From Phaeosaccion multiseriatum (taxonomy: Eukaryota > Ochrophyta, other classes), in contig OZ218952.1 of assembly GCA_965112735.1 (NCBI GenBank), forward strand, positions 1,364,001 through 1,428,000: a DNA stretch of 64,000 nt, written 5' to 3'. Below the pieces are notes generated by a model, which saw nothing but the letters and a program-made list of their open reading frames with translations, was not told the DNA's origin and did no database searches. Positions within the stretch are counted from its first letter, which is position 1. Each line of letters opens with the position of its first letter. A program made the translations under genes and the position numbers. Shown here in pieces: positions 34,574-47,679 of the stretch.

Positions 34574-37500
34574 ATGGATATGCCCCCTCCGCCCGCCCCC
34601 GCCGGAGGAGGGGGAGGAGGAGGCGGTGGGGCGATGCTCCCGCCGCCGGCACTCCCGAAGGGCGGCAAGGGTGGGGGCGAGAGTCGAATCCAAGCAGCCC
34701 CAGCTCCGTCGCTCACCAAGAGCAGCAGTGGCACCGAGATGGACATGGCTTCGCTGGGTTTGCCCATGGAGTGGGCGGAGCCCCAGGGGCCTGCGGCGGA
34801 GCTGTGCCTCGCCGTGCAGAAGGACGGCATGACAATGGCAGTAATTGGCCTGGAGAGGGCCGTGACGCTCATGGGGAGGAACTCCAAGATGGCGCACGAG
34901 GTGCTGGAGCACGAGTCTATTAGCAGGTAAAGGTGCAGGTGGAGGCAAGGGGGGGGGGGGGGCAGCAGGGCTGGCGCCGGCCCCCTCACTCCCACACTCC
35001 CTCCAATGCCGATACCTACAGCACTTTCTCCAATGCCATACTCACACACAACCCCTCACCCCTCCACCCCCCTCATGCTCGCTGACTGGTCCATTCCATC
35101 TCCTTCCCCTCCCTTCCTTCTCTGTACATGATCCGCTCCTGCTCTTCCTCCTCAGGCGCCATATGGCTCTCATACACGGAAAGGGCGAGGACGGAGGTCT
35201 GTGGGTAGTGGACTTGGGGTCGGCAAATGGAACGTTCGTGGACGGAGAGAAGCTTCCCAAGAAGGAGCCCCGAAGGCTGGAGGTGGGGGATGAGCTGTCG
35301 GTGGGCGAGAGCTCCCGGGCGTACCTGGTCTGTAGTGGGAGCAGCAGTAGTAGCATCAACAGCAGTAGTCGGAAGGGAAAGATAGCAGGCAAAGCAGTCG
35401 GTGCACCCCCATTATTATCGTCTTCATCTTCGTCTACTTCAGCAGCGGCAGCAGCAGCAGCAGCAGCAGTACCACCAAATAGAGGTGCGGAAGGAATAGC
35501 AAGCGTGAAGGCCGGGCAGGGGGCAAGGGGGGGGGGCAAGGCGGACAAGAAGAGACAAAAGGAGGAGGCGGATGCGTCGAGGAAAGCTCGGGAGGCGGAG
35601 ATTGCGGCCATCACGTCGAGTATGATGTCGACGGCACCTACTTACACCAAATTCAACCCCAAGACCAATAAAGAGCCTGCCGGCGATGATGATGATGATG
35701 ATGATAATGATGATGGCATTGAGCGGAGTTCGGGCGGGGGGGCAAGGCGTCGAGAGAAGGGAGATGAGTACCGGCAGGGGAGGAAGGACGAGGAGCAGGA
35801 GGAGGAAGAGGAAGAGGAGGCGGAGCAGGAGGAAGAGGAAGACGTGCCACTGACGGCCGAAGACCGCGCCAACATGGAGATCAAGCGCTTGGGTATACCT
35901 GTGAGCCACGAGGTGGTGCTGGGTGGGCACGACAAGTCAGTCACGGCTCTGTCAGGTGAGCGGTTGGGGGGCAGGAGGAAGGCCGCCATGCATCCACCAG
36001 TCCACTCAATCCACTCATTCGACTCCATCCGCCCCCTTCTCAACCCCTCTCCTCTCCTCTCCTTCCCTTCCTTTCCCTTCCCAACTCAACTCAACCCCTT
36101 ACACCCCTCTCCTCTCCTCTCCTTCCCTTCCTTTCCCTTCCCAACTCAACTCAACCCCTTACACCTCTCTCCTCTCCGGGCCCTCAGCCGACCCGGGTGG
36201 TGGGCGCGTGGCCACAGGCGGCAAGGATTACAAAGTGCAAATCTTTGACTTTGGGGGTATGGATCGCAACCATCGCGCCTTTCGTACCGTAGAGGCCCAG
36301 GATGGACATGTGGTTGTGTCGCTGAGCTTCAGCAGTGGGGGGGGGAGGTTCTTGGCGTGTACAGCTTCGGCGACACCGAAGATCTTTAGCCGGGATGGGG
36401 TACAGGAGATGGTCTTTGTAAGGGGTGATCCATACCTTAAGGTAAGGTGGGGAAGGGAAGGGAGAGGTGGGGGTGGGGTGTGGGTGTGGTGGGTGTGTGG
36501 ATGGTGGGTAGGGTGATAGGGGTATGTGGGGGGTGTGGAGGTGTGCGATTTAGAGCGCGAGAGGAGGAACGAGGAAGGGAAGGCGCTGGGGAGGGCGGGT
36601 TCGAGGCCCATCGGAGGAGGGACAGGCCGTGGGCCGCTTGCGCGACAAGTATGGAACAGAAGCTCAACAGAGCACTCCCTGCTACCTGCCTCTCACCACC
36701 GCTGCCCCTGTCTCTGCCCCTGTCCATACGCCCCTGTCCGTCTGACCCCCCCCCCCTCTTTTACCTATATGCCTCTTTTCTGCCCCTCAGGACATGACCA
36801 AAACCAAGGGTCACGTGACGGTGGTGACGAGTGGCGAGTGGCACCCCGACCCCTCGAGCAAGCATATTGTCATGACGAGCTCCATCGATGGCACCGTACG
36901 GCTCTGGGACATCAACGGACCCACCACCTTCGACACGCTCATCAACAAGCAGGTGCGTACGTGTGCTGCGTGTGCTGCGTGTGTGCGTGCATGGGGAAAA
37001 CAACGAAAGAAAAGAACCTCATGTTCCCTTCCGTTCCTCTCTTTGCTCCGTCTCCACTCCACGCCTCTCGGTATCGGTGTCGCAATTTCGGTATTTACGG
37101 ATGTCAATTCGTTTCAGGTCCTGAAACTGCGCAGCAAGCGCAACCTCAAAACGGGGTGCGTGTGTGCCTCCTTCAACCCCACGGGAGACCGCATCGCCGC
37201 CGGAGACGACGAAGGAGGCATTCATCTGCTCCAACCCCGACAGTCCCACAAGCAGGCACAAGTGGTCAGAGATGCACACTCCTGCTCCGGCGGTGGGGAC
37301 ATTACGGCTATGGCGTTTCATACCGACGGGCACTTGCTTGCGTCAAGGGCGATGGATGACACGGTCAAGCTGTGGGACCTTAGAAAGTTCGCCAAGCCCG
37401 TCAAGGTGAGCTTTGTGTGTGTGAGTGTGAGTTTCCTACTTGTATCGAATATCGATCCGCCGAAGCGACCCGAAGACCATTATGTATGCGTATACATCTC

Positions 37501-40500
37501 GATTCATTGCTTCCTGCGTCTGTTCTGTGCCAATCTGCCTGCCTGCCCGCCCTTTACCTCCGCTTATCTGCCCATATGCTTCTACCCTGCCCATATGCCT
37601 ACCCATTTGTCTTCTCCCCTCCCCTCTAGGTCTTGGGCGGGATCTCCACGATGCACGCCACTGCAAATATGGCCTTCAGCCCGAACGACAGCCGCACCCT
37701 GGTAGTGGGTACCAACGTGCATCCCAAGTCAGAGGACCCCGCCATGCTCAACTTCTATGACGTGTACGGGCCTGACGTCACTCCCACACTGCAGGTACGT
37801 GTGTGTGTTGTGTGGCTCTCTCTCACTCTCTCCCTCTCTCCTCTCCCTCTCCCTCTCCCCCTCCCTTGCCCCTCTCTCTTCTCTTTCTCTCTCCCCCTTT
37901 CTCTCTCTTCCTCTCTCCCCCCCTTGTCCTCTCTCTCTCACCCTCCTTCTCTCTCCCTCTCTCGTCCCCTCTCCCCCCTTCTCTCTCTCTGTGTGTGTGT
38001 ATATGTCCACCCGTCTGTCGCCCACCATACCCATACAACTCCCCCCCCTTTTCCAACAGATTGGCGGCGCCACAGGCGGTAGCAGCATCATCCGCGTACT
38101 GTGGCACCCCAAGATCAATCAGATCGTGACCTCCACCTCTGCGGGGCAGTGTAAGGTGTTCTACGACCCCAACATGAGCACTAAGGGCGCTTTGCTCTCC
38201 TCCACGCGCAAGAAGAAGAGACAGAGCGTGGTGCAGGACCAAGCCTCGGGGGGAGGTGCGTGTGTACGTGTGTGTCTATGTGTGTACGTGTGTGTCTATG
38301 TGTGTACGTGTGTGTCTATGTGTGTACGTGTGTGTCTATGTGTGTACGTATGTGTCTATGTGTGTACGTGTGTGTCTATGTGTGTACGTGTGTGTCTATG
38401 TACTTGTGTGTCTATGTGTGTACGTATGTGTCTATGTGTGTACGTGTGTGTCTATGTGTGTACGTGTGTGTCTATGTGTGTACGTGTGTGTCTATGTGTG
38501 TACGTGTGTGTCTATGTGTGTACGTGTGTGTCTATGTGTGTACGTGTGTGTCTATGTGTGTACGTATGTGTCTATGTGTGTACGTGTGTGTCTATGTGTG
38601 TACGTGTGTGTCTATGTACTTGTGTGTCTATGTGTGTACGTATGTGTCTATGTGTGTACGTGTGTGTCTATGTGTGTACGTGTGTGTCTATGTGTGTACG
38701 TGTGTGTCTATGTGTGTACGTGTGTGTCTATGTGTGTACGTGTGTGTCTATGTGTGTACGTGTGTGTCTATGTGTGTACGTATGTGTCTATGTGTGTGTG
38801 TGTCTATGTGTGTACGTGTGTGTATATGTGTGTACGTGTGTGTCTATGTGTGTACGTGTGTGTCTATGTGTGTACGTGTGTGTCTATGTGTGTACGTATG
38901 TGTCTATGTGTGTACGTGTGTGTCTATGTGTGTACGTGTGTGTCTATGTGTGTACGTGTGTGTCTATGTGTGTACGTATGTGTCTATGTGTGTACGTGTG
39001 TGTTTATGTGTGTACGTGTGTGTCTATGTGTGTACGTGTGTGTCTATGTGTGTACGTATGTGTCTATGTGTGTACGTATGTGTCTATGTGTGTACGTGTG
39101 TGTCTATGTGTGTACGTGTGTGTCTATGTGTGTACGTGTGTGTCTATGTGTGTACGTGTGTGTCTATGTGTGTACGTGTGTGTCTATGTGTGTACGTGTG
39201 TGTCTATGTGTGTACGTATGTGTCTATGTGTGTACGTGTGTGTCTATGTGTGTACGTGTGTGTCTATGTGTGTACGTGTGTGTCTATGTGTGTACGTATG
39301 TGTCTATGTGTGTACGTGTGTGTCTATGTGTGTACTTGTGTGTCTATGTGTGTACGTGTGTGTCTATGTGTGTACGTGTGTGTCTATGTGTGTACGTGTG
39401 TGTCTATGTGTGTACGTGTGTGTCTATGTGTGTACGTGTGTGTCTATGTGTGTACGTGTGTGTCTATGTGTGTACGTATGTGTCTATGTGTGTACGTGTG
39501 TGTCTATGTGTGTACGTGTGTGTCTATGTGTGTACTTGTGTGTCTATGTGTGTACGTATGTGTCTATGTGTGTACGTGTGTGTCTATGTGTGTACGTGTG
39601 TGTCTATGTGTGTACGTGTGTGTCTATGTGTGTACGTGTGTGTCTATGTGTGTACGTGTGTGTCTATGTGTGTACGTGTGTGTCTATGTGTGTACGTGTG
39701 TGTCTATGTGTGTACGTGTGTGTCTATGTGTGTACGTGTGTGTCTATGTGTGTACGTGTGTGTCTATGTGTGTACGTGTGTGTCTATGTGTGTACGTGTG
39801 TGTCTATGTGTGTACTTGTGTGTCTATGTGTGTACGTGTGTGTCTATGTGTGTACGTGTGTGTCTATGTGTGTACGTGTGTGTCTATGTGTGTACGTATG
39901 TGTCTATGTGTGTGTGTGTCTATGTGTGTACGTGTGTGTATATGTGTGTACGTGTGTGTCTATGTGTGTACGTGTGTGTCTATGTGTGTACGTGTGTGTC
40001 TATGTGTGTACGTATGTGTCTATGTGTGTACGTGTGTGTCTATGTGTGTACGTGTGTGTCTATGTGTGTACGTGTGTGTCTATGTGTGTACGTATGTGTC
40101 TATGTGTGTACGTGTGTGTTTATGTGTGTACGTGTGTGTCTATGTGTGTACGTGTGTGTCTATGTGTGTACGTATGTGTCTATGTGTGTACGTGTGTGTC
40201 TATGTGTGTACGTGTGTGTCTATGTGTGTACGTGTGTGTCTATGTGTGTACGTGTGTGTCTATGTGTGTACGTGTGTGTCTATGTGTGTACGTGTGTGTC
40301 TATGTGTGTACGTATGTGTCTATGTGTGTACGTGTGTGTCTATGTGTGTACGTGTGTGTCTATGTGTGTACGTGTGTGTCTATGTGTGTACGTATGTGTC
40401 TATGTGTGTACGTGTGTGTCTATGTGTGTACTTGTGTGTCTATGTGTGTACGTGTGTGTCTATGTGTGTACGTGTGTGTCTATGTGTGTACGTGTGTGTC

Positions 40501-43500
40501 TATGTGTGTACGTGTGTGTCTATGTGTGTACGTGTGTGTCTATGTGTGTACGTGTGTGTCTATGTGTGTACGTATGTGTCTATGTGTGTACGTGTGTGTC
40601 TATGTGTGTACGTGTGTGTCTATGTACTTGTGTGTCTATGTGTGTACGTATGTGTCTATGTGTGTACGTGTGTGTCTATGTGTGTACGTGTGTGTCTATG
40701 TGTGTACGTGTGTGTCTATGTGTGTACGTGTGTGTCTATGTGTGTACGTGTGTGTCTATGTGTGTACGTGTGTGTCTATGTGTGTACGTGTGTGTCTATG
40801 TGTGTACGTGTGTGTCTATGTGTGTACGTGTGTGTCTATGTGTGTACGTGTGTGTCTATGTGTGTACGTGTGTGTCTATGTGTGTACGTGTGTGTCTATG
40901 TGTGTACTTGTGTGTCTATGTGTGTACGTGTGTGTCTATGTGTGTACGTGTGTGTCTATGTGTGTACGTGTGTGTCTATGTGTGTACGTATGTGTCTATG
41001 TGTGTGTGTGTCTATGTGTGTACGTGTGTGTATATGTGTGTACGTGTGTGTCTATGTGTGTACGTGTGTGTCTATGTGTGTACGTGTGTGTCTATGTGTG
41101 TACGTATGTGTCTATGTGTGTACGTGTGTGTCTATGTGTGTACGTGTGTGTCTATGTGTGTACGTGTGTGTCTATGTGTGTACGTATGTGTCTATGTGTG
41201 TACGTGTGTGTTTATGTGTGTACGTGTGTGTCTATGTGTGTACGTGTGTGTCTATGTGTGTACGTATGTGTCTATGTGTGTACGTGTGTGTCTATGTGTG
41301 TACTTGTGTGTCTATGTGTGTACGTGTGTGTCTATGTGTGTACGTGTGTGTCTATGTGTGTACGTGTGTGTCTATGTGTGTACGTATGTGTCTATGTGTG
41401 TACGTATGTGTCTATGTGTGTACGTGTGTGTCTATGTGTGTACGTGTGTGTCTATGTGTGTACGTGTGTGTCTATGTGTGTACGTGTGTGTCTATGTGTG
41501 TACGTGTGTGTCTATGTGTGTACGTGTGTGTCTATGTGTGTACGTATGTGTCTATGTGTGTACGTGTGTGTCTATGTGTGTACGTGTGTGTCTATGTGTG
41601 TACGTGTGTGTCTATGTGTGTACGTGTGTGTCTATGTGTGTACGTGTGTGTCTATGTGTGTACGTATGTGTCTATGTGTGTACGTGTGTGTCTATGTGTG
41701 TACGTGTGTGTCTATGTGTGTACGTGTGTGTCTATGTGTGTACGTATGTGTCTATGTGTGTACGTGTGTGTCTATGTGTGTACTTGTGTGTCTATGTGTG
41801 TACGTGTGTGTCTATGTGTGTACGTGTGTGTCTATGTGTGTACGTGTGTGTCTATGTGTGTACGTATGTGTCTATGTGTGTACGTGTGTGTCTATGTGTG
41901 TACTTGTGTGTCTATGTGTGTACGTGTGTGTCTATGTGTGTACGTATGTGTCTATGTGTGTACTTGTGTGTCTATGTGTGTACGTATGTGTCTATGTGTG
42001 TACGTGTGTGTCTATGTGTGTACGTGTGTGTCTATGTGTGTACGTGTGTGTCTATGTGTGTACGTGTGTGTCTATGTGTGTACGTGTGTGTCTATGTGTG
42101 TACGTGTGTGTCTATGTGTGTACGTGTGTGTCTATGTGTGTACGTATGTGTCTATGTGTGTGTGTACGTGTGTGTCTATGTGTGTACGTGTGTGTCTATG
42201 TACTTGTGTGTCTATGTGTGTACGTATGTGTCTATGTGTGTACGTGTGTGTCTATGTGTGTACGTGTGTGTCTATGTGTGTACGTGTGTGTCTATGTGTG
42301 TACGTATGTGTCTATGTGTGTACGTGTGTGTCTATGTGTGTACGTGTGTGTCTATGTGTGTACGTGTGTGTCTATGTGTGTACGTGTGTGTCTATGTGTG
42401 TACTTGTGTGTCTATGTGTGTACGTGTGTGTCTATGTGTGTACGTGTGTGTCTATGTGTGTACGTGTGTGTCTATGTGTGTACGTGTGTGTCTATGTGTG
42501 TACGTGTGTGTCTATGTGTGTACGTGTGTGTCTATGTGTGTACGTATGTGTCTATGTGTGTACGTGTGTGTCTATGTGTGTACGTGTGTGTCTATGTACT
42601 TGTGTGTCTATGTGTGTACGTATGTGTCTATGTGTGTACGTGTGTGTCTATGTGTGTACGTGTGTGTCTATGTGTGTACGTGTGTGTCTATGTGTGTACG
42701 TGTGTGTCTATGTGTGTACGTGTGTGTCTATGTGTGTACGTGTGTGTCTATGTGTGTACGTGTGTGTCTATGTGTGTACGTGTGTGTCTATGTGTGTACG
42801 TGTGTGTCTATGTGTGTACGTGTGTGTCTATGTGTGTACGTGTGTGTCTATGTGTGTACGTGTGTGTCTATGTGTGTACTTGTGTGTCTATGTGTGTACG
42901 TGTGTGTCTATGTGTGTACGTGTGTGTCTATGTGTGTACGTGTGTGTCTATGTGTGTACGTATGTGTCTATGTGTGTGTGTGTCTATGTGTGTACGTGTG
43001 TGTATATGTGTGTACGTGTGTGTCTATGTGTGTACGTGTGTGTCTATGTGTGTACGTGTGTGTCTATGTGTGTACGTATGTGTCTATGTGTGTACGTGTG
43101 TGTCTATGTGTGTACGTGTGTGTCTATGTGTGTACGTGTGTGTCTATGTGTGTACGTATGTGTCTATGTGTGTACGTGTGTGTTTATGTGTGTACGTGTG
43201 TGTCTATGTGTGTACGTGTGTGTCTATGTGTGTACGTATGTGTCTATGTGTGTACGTGTGTGTCTATGTGTGTACGTGTGTGTCTATGTGTGTACGTGTG
43301 TGTCTATGTGTGTACGTGTGTGTCTATGTGTGTACGTGTGTGTCTATGTGTGTACGTGTGTGTCTATGTGTGTACGTATGTGTCTATGTGTGTACGTGTG
43401 TGTCTATGTGTGTACGTGTGTGTCTATGTGTGTACGTGTGTGTCTATGTGTGTACGTATGTGTCTATGTGTGTACGTGTGTGTCTATGTGTGTACTTGTG

Positions 43501-46500
43501 TGTCTATGTGTGTACGTGTGTGTCTATGTGTGTACGTGTGTGTCTATGTGTGTACGTGTGTGTCTATGTGTGTACGTGTGTGTCTATGTGTGTACGTGTG
43601 TGTCTATGTGTGTACGTGTGTGTCTATGTGTGTACGTATGTGTCTATGTGTGTACGTGTGTGTCTATGTGTGTACGTGTGTGTCTATGTACTTGTGTGTC
43701 TATGTGTGTACGTATGTGTCTATGTGTGTACGTGTGTGTCTATGTGTGTACGTGTGTGTCTATGTGTGTACGTGTGTGTCTATGTGTGTACGTGTGTGTC
43801 TATGTGTGTACGTGTGTGTCTATGTGTGTACGTGTGTGTCTATGTGTGTACGTGTGTGTCTATGTGTGTACGTGTGTGTCTATGTGTGTACGTGTGTGTC
43901 TATGTGTGTACGTGTGTGTCTATGTGTGTACGTGTGTGTCTATGTGTGTACGTGTGTGTCTATGTGTGTACTTGTGTGTCTATGTGTGTACGTGTGTGTC
44001 TATGTGTGTACGTGTGTGTCTATGTGTGTACGTGTGTGTCTATGTGTGTACGTATGTGTCTATGTGTGTGTGTGTCTATGTGTGTACGTGTGTGTATATG
44101 TGTGTACGTGTGTGTCTATGTGTGTACGTGTGTGTCTATGTGTGTACGTGTGTGTCTATGTGTGTACGTATGTGTCTATGTGTGTACGTGTGTGTCTATG
44201 TGTGTACGTGTGTGTCTATGTGTGTACGTGTGTGTCTATGTGTGTACGTATGTGTCTATGTGTGTACGTGTGTGTTTATGTGTGTACGTGTGTGTCTATG
44301 TGTGTACGTGTGTGTCTATGTGTGTACGTATGTGTCTATGTGTGTACGTGTGTGTCTATGTGTGTACTTGTGTGTCTATGTGTGTACGTGTGTGTCTATG
44401 TGTGTACGTGTGTGTCTATGTGTGTACGTGTGTGTCTATGTGTGTACGTATGTGTCTATGTGTGTACGTATGTGTCTATGTGTGTACGTGTGTGTCTATG
44501 TGTGTACGTGTGTGTCTATGTGTGTACGTGTGTGTCTATGTGTGTACGTGTGTGTCTATGTGTGTACGTGTGTGTCTATGTGTGTACGTGTGTGTCTATG
44601 TGTGTACGTATGTGTCTATGTGTGTACGTGTGTGTCTATGTGTGTACGTGTGTGTCTATGTGTGTACGTGTGTGTCTATGTGTGTACGTGTGTGTCTATG
44701 TGTGTACGTGTGTGTCTATGTGTGTACGTATGTGTCTATGTGTGTACGTGTGTGTCTATGTGTGTACGTGTGTGTCTATGTGTGTACGTGTGTGTCTATG
44801 TGTGTACGTATGTGTCTATGTGTGTACGTGTGTGTCTATGTGTGTACTTGTGTGTCTATGTGTGTACGTGTGTGTCTATGTGTGTACGTGTGTGTCTATG
44901 TGTGTACGTGTGTGTCTATGTGTGTACGTATGTGTCTATGTGTGTACGTGTGTGTCTATGTGTGTACTTGTGTGTCTATGTGTGTACGTGTGTGTCTATG
45001 TGTGTACGTATGTGTCTATGTGTGTACTTGTGTGTCTATGTGTGTACGTATGTGTCTATGTGTGTACGTGTGTGTCTATGTGTGTACGTGTGTGTCTATG
45101 TGTGTACGTGTGTGTCTATGTGTGTACGTGTGTGTCTATGTGTGTACGTGTGTGTCTATGTGTGTACGTGTGTGTCTATGTGTGTACGTGTGTGTCTATG
45201 TGTGTACGTATGTGTCTATGTGTGTACGTGTGTGTCTATGTGTGTACGTGTGTGTCTATGTACTTGTGTGTCTATGTGTGTACGTATGTGTCTATGTGTG
45301 TACGTGTGTGTCTATGTGTGTACGTGTGTGTCTATGTGTGTACGTGTGTGTCTATGTGTGTACGTATGTGTCTATGTGTGTACGTGTGTGTCTATGTGTG
45401 TACGTGTGTGTCTATGTGTGTACGTGTGTGTCTATGTGTGTACGTGTGTGTCTATGTGTGTACGTGTGTGTCTATGTGTGTACGTGTGTGTCTATGTGTG
45501 TACGTGTGTGTCTATGTGTGTACGTGTGTGTCTATGTGTGTACTTGTGTGTCTATGTGTGTACGTGTGTGTCTATGTGTGTACGTGTGTGTCTATGTGTG
45601 TACGTGTGTGTCTATGTGTGTACGTATGTGTCTATGTGTGTGTGTGTCTATGTGTGTACGTGTGTGTATATGTGTGTACGTGTGTGTCTATGTGTGTACG
45701 TGTGTGTCTATGTGTGTACGTGTGTGTCTATGTGTGTACGTATGTGTCTATGTGTGTACGTGTGTGTCTATGTGTGTACGTGTGTGTCTATGTGTGTACG
45801 TGTGTGTCTATGTGTGTACGTATGTGTCTATGTGTGTACGTGTGTGTTTATGTGTGTACGTGTGTGTCTATGTGTGTACGTGTGTGTCTATGTGTGTACG
45901 TATGTGTCTATGTGTGTACGTATGTGTCTATGTGTGTACGTGTGTGTCTATGTGTGTACGTGTGTGTCTATGTGTGTACGTGTGTGTCTATGTGTGTACG
46001 TGTGTGTCTATGTGTGTACGTATGTGTCTATGTGTGTACGTGTGTGTCTATGTGTGTACGTATGTGTCTATGTGTGTACGTGTGTGTCTATGTGTGTACG
46101 TGTGTGTCTATGTGTGTACGTGTGTGTCTATGTGTGTACGTATGTGTCTATGTGTGTACGTGTGTGTCTATGTGTGTACTTGTGTGTCTATGTGTGTACG
46201 TATGTGTCTATGTGTGTACGTATGTGTCTATGTGTGTACGTGTGTGTCTATGTGTGTACGTGTGTGTCTATGTGTGTACGTATGTGTCTATGTGTGTACT
46301 TGTGTGTCTATGTGTGTACGTATGTGTCTATGTGTGTACGTGTGTGTCTATGTGTGTACGTGTGTGTCTATGTGTGTACGTGTGTGTCTATGTGTGTACG
46401 TGTGTGTCTATGTGTGTACGTGTGTGTCTATGTGTGTACGTGTGTGTGTGTGCTATGCTCTCTCTGCTCTGCTCTCTCACTTAGTTGGGACGTCCGTACT

Positions 46501-47677
46501 TGCTTGCTTCCTCAACGATTCTGACGCCTTGCTCTGCGTGTGGTGGTGTGCCCTTCCGTCTCCGCTCCCCTCCCCTTCCCTTCCCTCCCGCCAGGCGTGG
46601 GCGTGATCCACAACCCCCACGCCCTGCCTATGTTCGCGACGGAGCACCAAACGCAGAAGAGGAAGGCAGAGAACGACCGGAAGGACCCGAAGCGCTCCAA
46701 GGTGCGAACTCGCTTCTCTCTCTCTCTCTACCAATCTCTCTGGTTCTGTATGTGCATCTCCCTCTGCTCTCTCCTTTCCTACCTCTCTCCAGATACATCT
46801 GGCTCTCTCTCTCTTAAGCATCTCTTTCTCTCCGCTTTCTCCCTCTCTCTTGTCTCGTCTCTCCTCTCTCACACTCTCTGTGTCGCCCTCTCCTCTCCCT
46901 CCCTCTCTCGCTCTCTCTCCTTCTCTCCCTCTCCCTCTCCCTCTCTGTACCCCCCCCCCACCCCCCACCCACACATGCCGTCTACTCCTACTCCCACTCC
47001 TCTTCAGCTGCCCGATCCTCCCGTGCCCGGCCGCGGCCTCCAGGGGCGCGTAAGCACGAGCAACAACTTCACTCAGTACGTCATGAAGAACAAGCTTGTA
47101 GGGCAGGCGAACTTCAAGGAGGAGGACCCTCGAGCGGCGCTGCTGGCCTATGCAGAGAAGACGGAGAAGGACCCGTTGTACTTTGGGAAGTAAGTCGTTT
47201 CACGCACGCGTCATGCACGAGGGGGGGGGGAGGGGCGAGGAAGACGAGGAAGAGGAACAGGAAGAGCAGGAGGAGGATGAAGAGGTGGCGGTGGAGGGAG
47301 GAGGATGAAGAGATGACTCGCTTCTCGCTTGCCGTTGTGTCTTGATTTTCGATTGCTAGCACATGCTTGCTCTTGAAGCCCTGGTCTTGCTTCGTGCCTC
47401 TCACCTCCTCGAGACTTGAGCAGTTCCGTCAATGCGCGCGTGGTGTTCTTTGTGTACGCGCGATGTGCACCGTCTGCTAAGTAACCGTCGCGTCTCAGTC
47501 TCTCTCTCTCTTTTGCTCCTTGCACGTTTGTATTTGTTCTGTGGTGTCATGTGGTGGTGTTCTGTCCCCCTCAGAGCCTACGGCATCACACACAAGGACA
47601 CCAAGCTTGCCAGCAAAACGCTTGAGGAGGAGGAGAAGGACTTCGAGGACGAGCAGCGGAAGCTCCTCGACACCTAA
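34574..47677 (+). CDS. FHA-domain / WDR70-type WD40 fusion protein
   Basis: Exons: 34574-34926, 35156-35955, 36188-36441, 36791-36952, 37118-37405, 37630-37794, 38060-38255, 46595-46701, 47008-47189, 47575-47677; phases close, 869 residues. Residues about 75-165 form an FHA domain with its phospho-Thr-binding residues: MGRNS (Arg102), SRRH (Ser117, His120) and GSANGTFVDG (Asn142). Exon 2 holds the second half of the FHA domain, a Ser/Ala linker, an acidic region and the start of WDR70 (MEIKRLGIPVSHEVVLGGH), so the fusion lies inside one exon. WDR70 landmarks follow in order: GGKDYKVQIFDFGGMD, GDPYLKDMTKTKGH, GTVRLWDI, LLASRAMDDTVKLWDLRKF, VLWHPKINQIV, YDPNMSTKGA and HNPHALPMF. WDR70 is a nuclear WD40 protein linked to CRL4 ligase and DNA-damage responses; FHA domains bind phospho-Thr. 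Intron 7 is 8,339 bp of minisatellite. Confidence 0.88.
38256..46594 (+). other. 8.3-kb intron of FHA-WDR70
   Basis: Donor G/GTGCGT at 38256 and acceptor CCAG at 46594; phase 1 on both sides gives Gly at the junction (QASGG/VGVIHNPHALPM), continuous in WDR70 homology. No exon was found inside. The array begins 3 nt after the donor; only the last about 145 bp is ordinary intron sequence. Confidence 0.88.
38262..46452 (+). repeat. 20-bp minisatellite array, about 400 copies
   Basis: Unit tgtgtacgtgtgtgtctatg, repeated for 8.2 kb. Recurrent variants: acgTAtg for acgTGtg, actTg for acgTg, short units from 4-bp or longer deletions (tctatgtacttg; tatgtgtgtgtgtgtc), tgtAtatg and tgtTtatg. Diagnostic variants recur about 3,064 bp apart (39938/43002, 41029/44093, 40621/43685, 40119/43183), showing a higher-order duplication of roughly 3 kb. 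None of the three forward frames has a stop, which creates spurious ORFs of over 2,700 codons rich in Cys and Val. Confidence 0.97.
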
Positions 47678-47679
47678 GA

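Larger units (their letters stand above)
32351..34653. repeat. Duplicated block, copy 1
   Basis: Near-identical to 50796-53116. It carries an ankyrin-repeat remnant (32351-32440), non-coding sequence, Cys-rich gene A, a divergent promoter and the first about 27 codons of FHA-WDR70. Both copies are in the same orientation. Differences are single substitutions and small indels such as in 32436-32460 and the intron of the Cys-rich gene. Similarity stops abruptly at both ends. Confidence 0.92.

Noticed and set aside
34574-35955. FHA part and WDR70 part as two separate genes
   Set aside because: Exon 2 (35156-35955) contains both the end of the FHA domain and the start of the WDR70 region in one open frame without a stop.
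38256-46450. CRISPR array
   Set aside because: Units are contiguous without spacers and the genome is eukaryotic.
38256-46606. Three giant overlapping ORFs (about 2,740-2,950 codons) rich in Cys and Val
   Set aside because: They are translations of a 20-bp minisatellite in three frames. Homology and phase show the segment is an intron of the WDR70-type gene.
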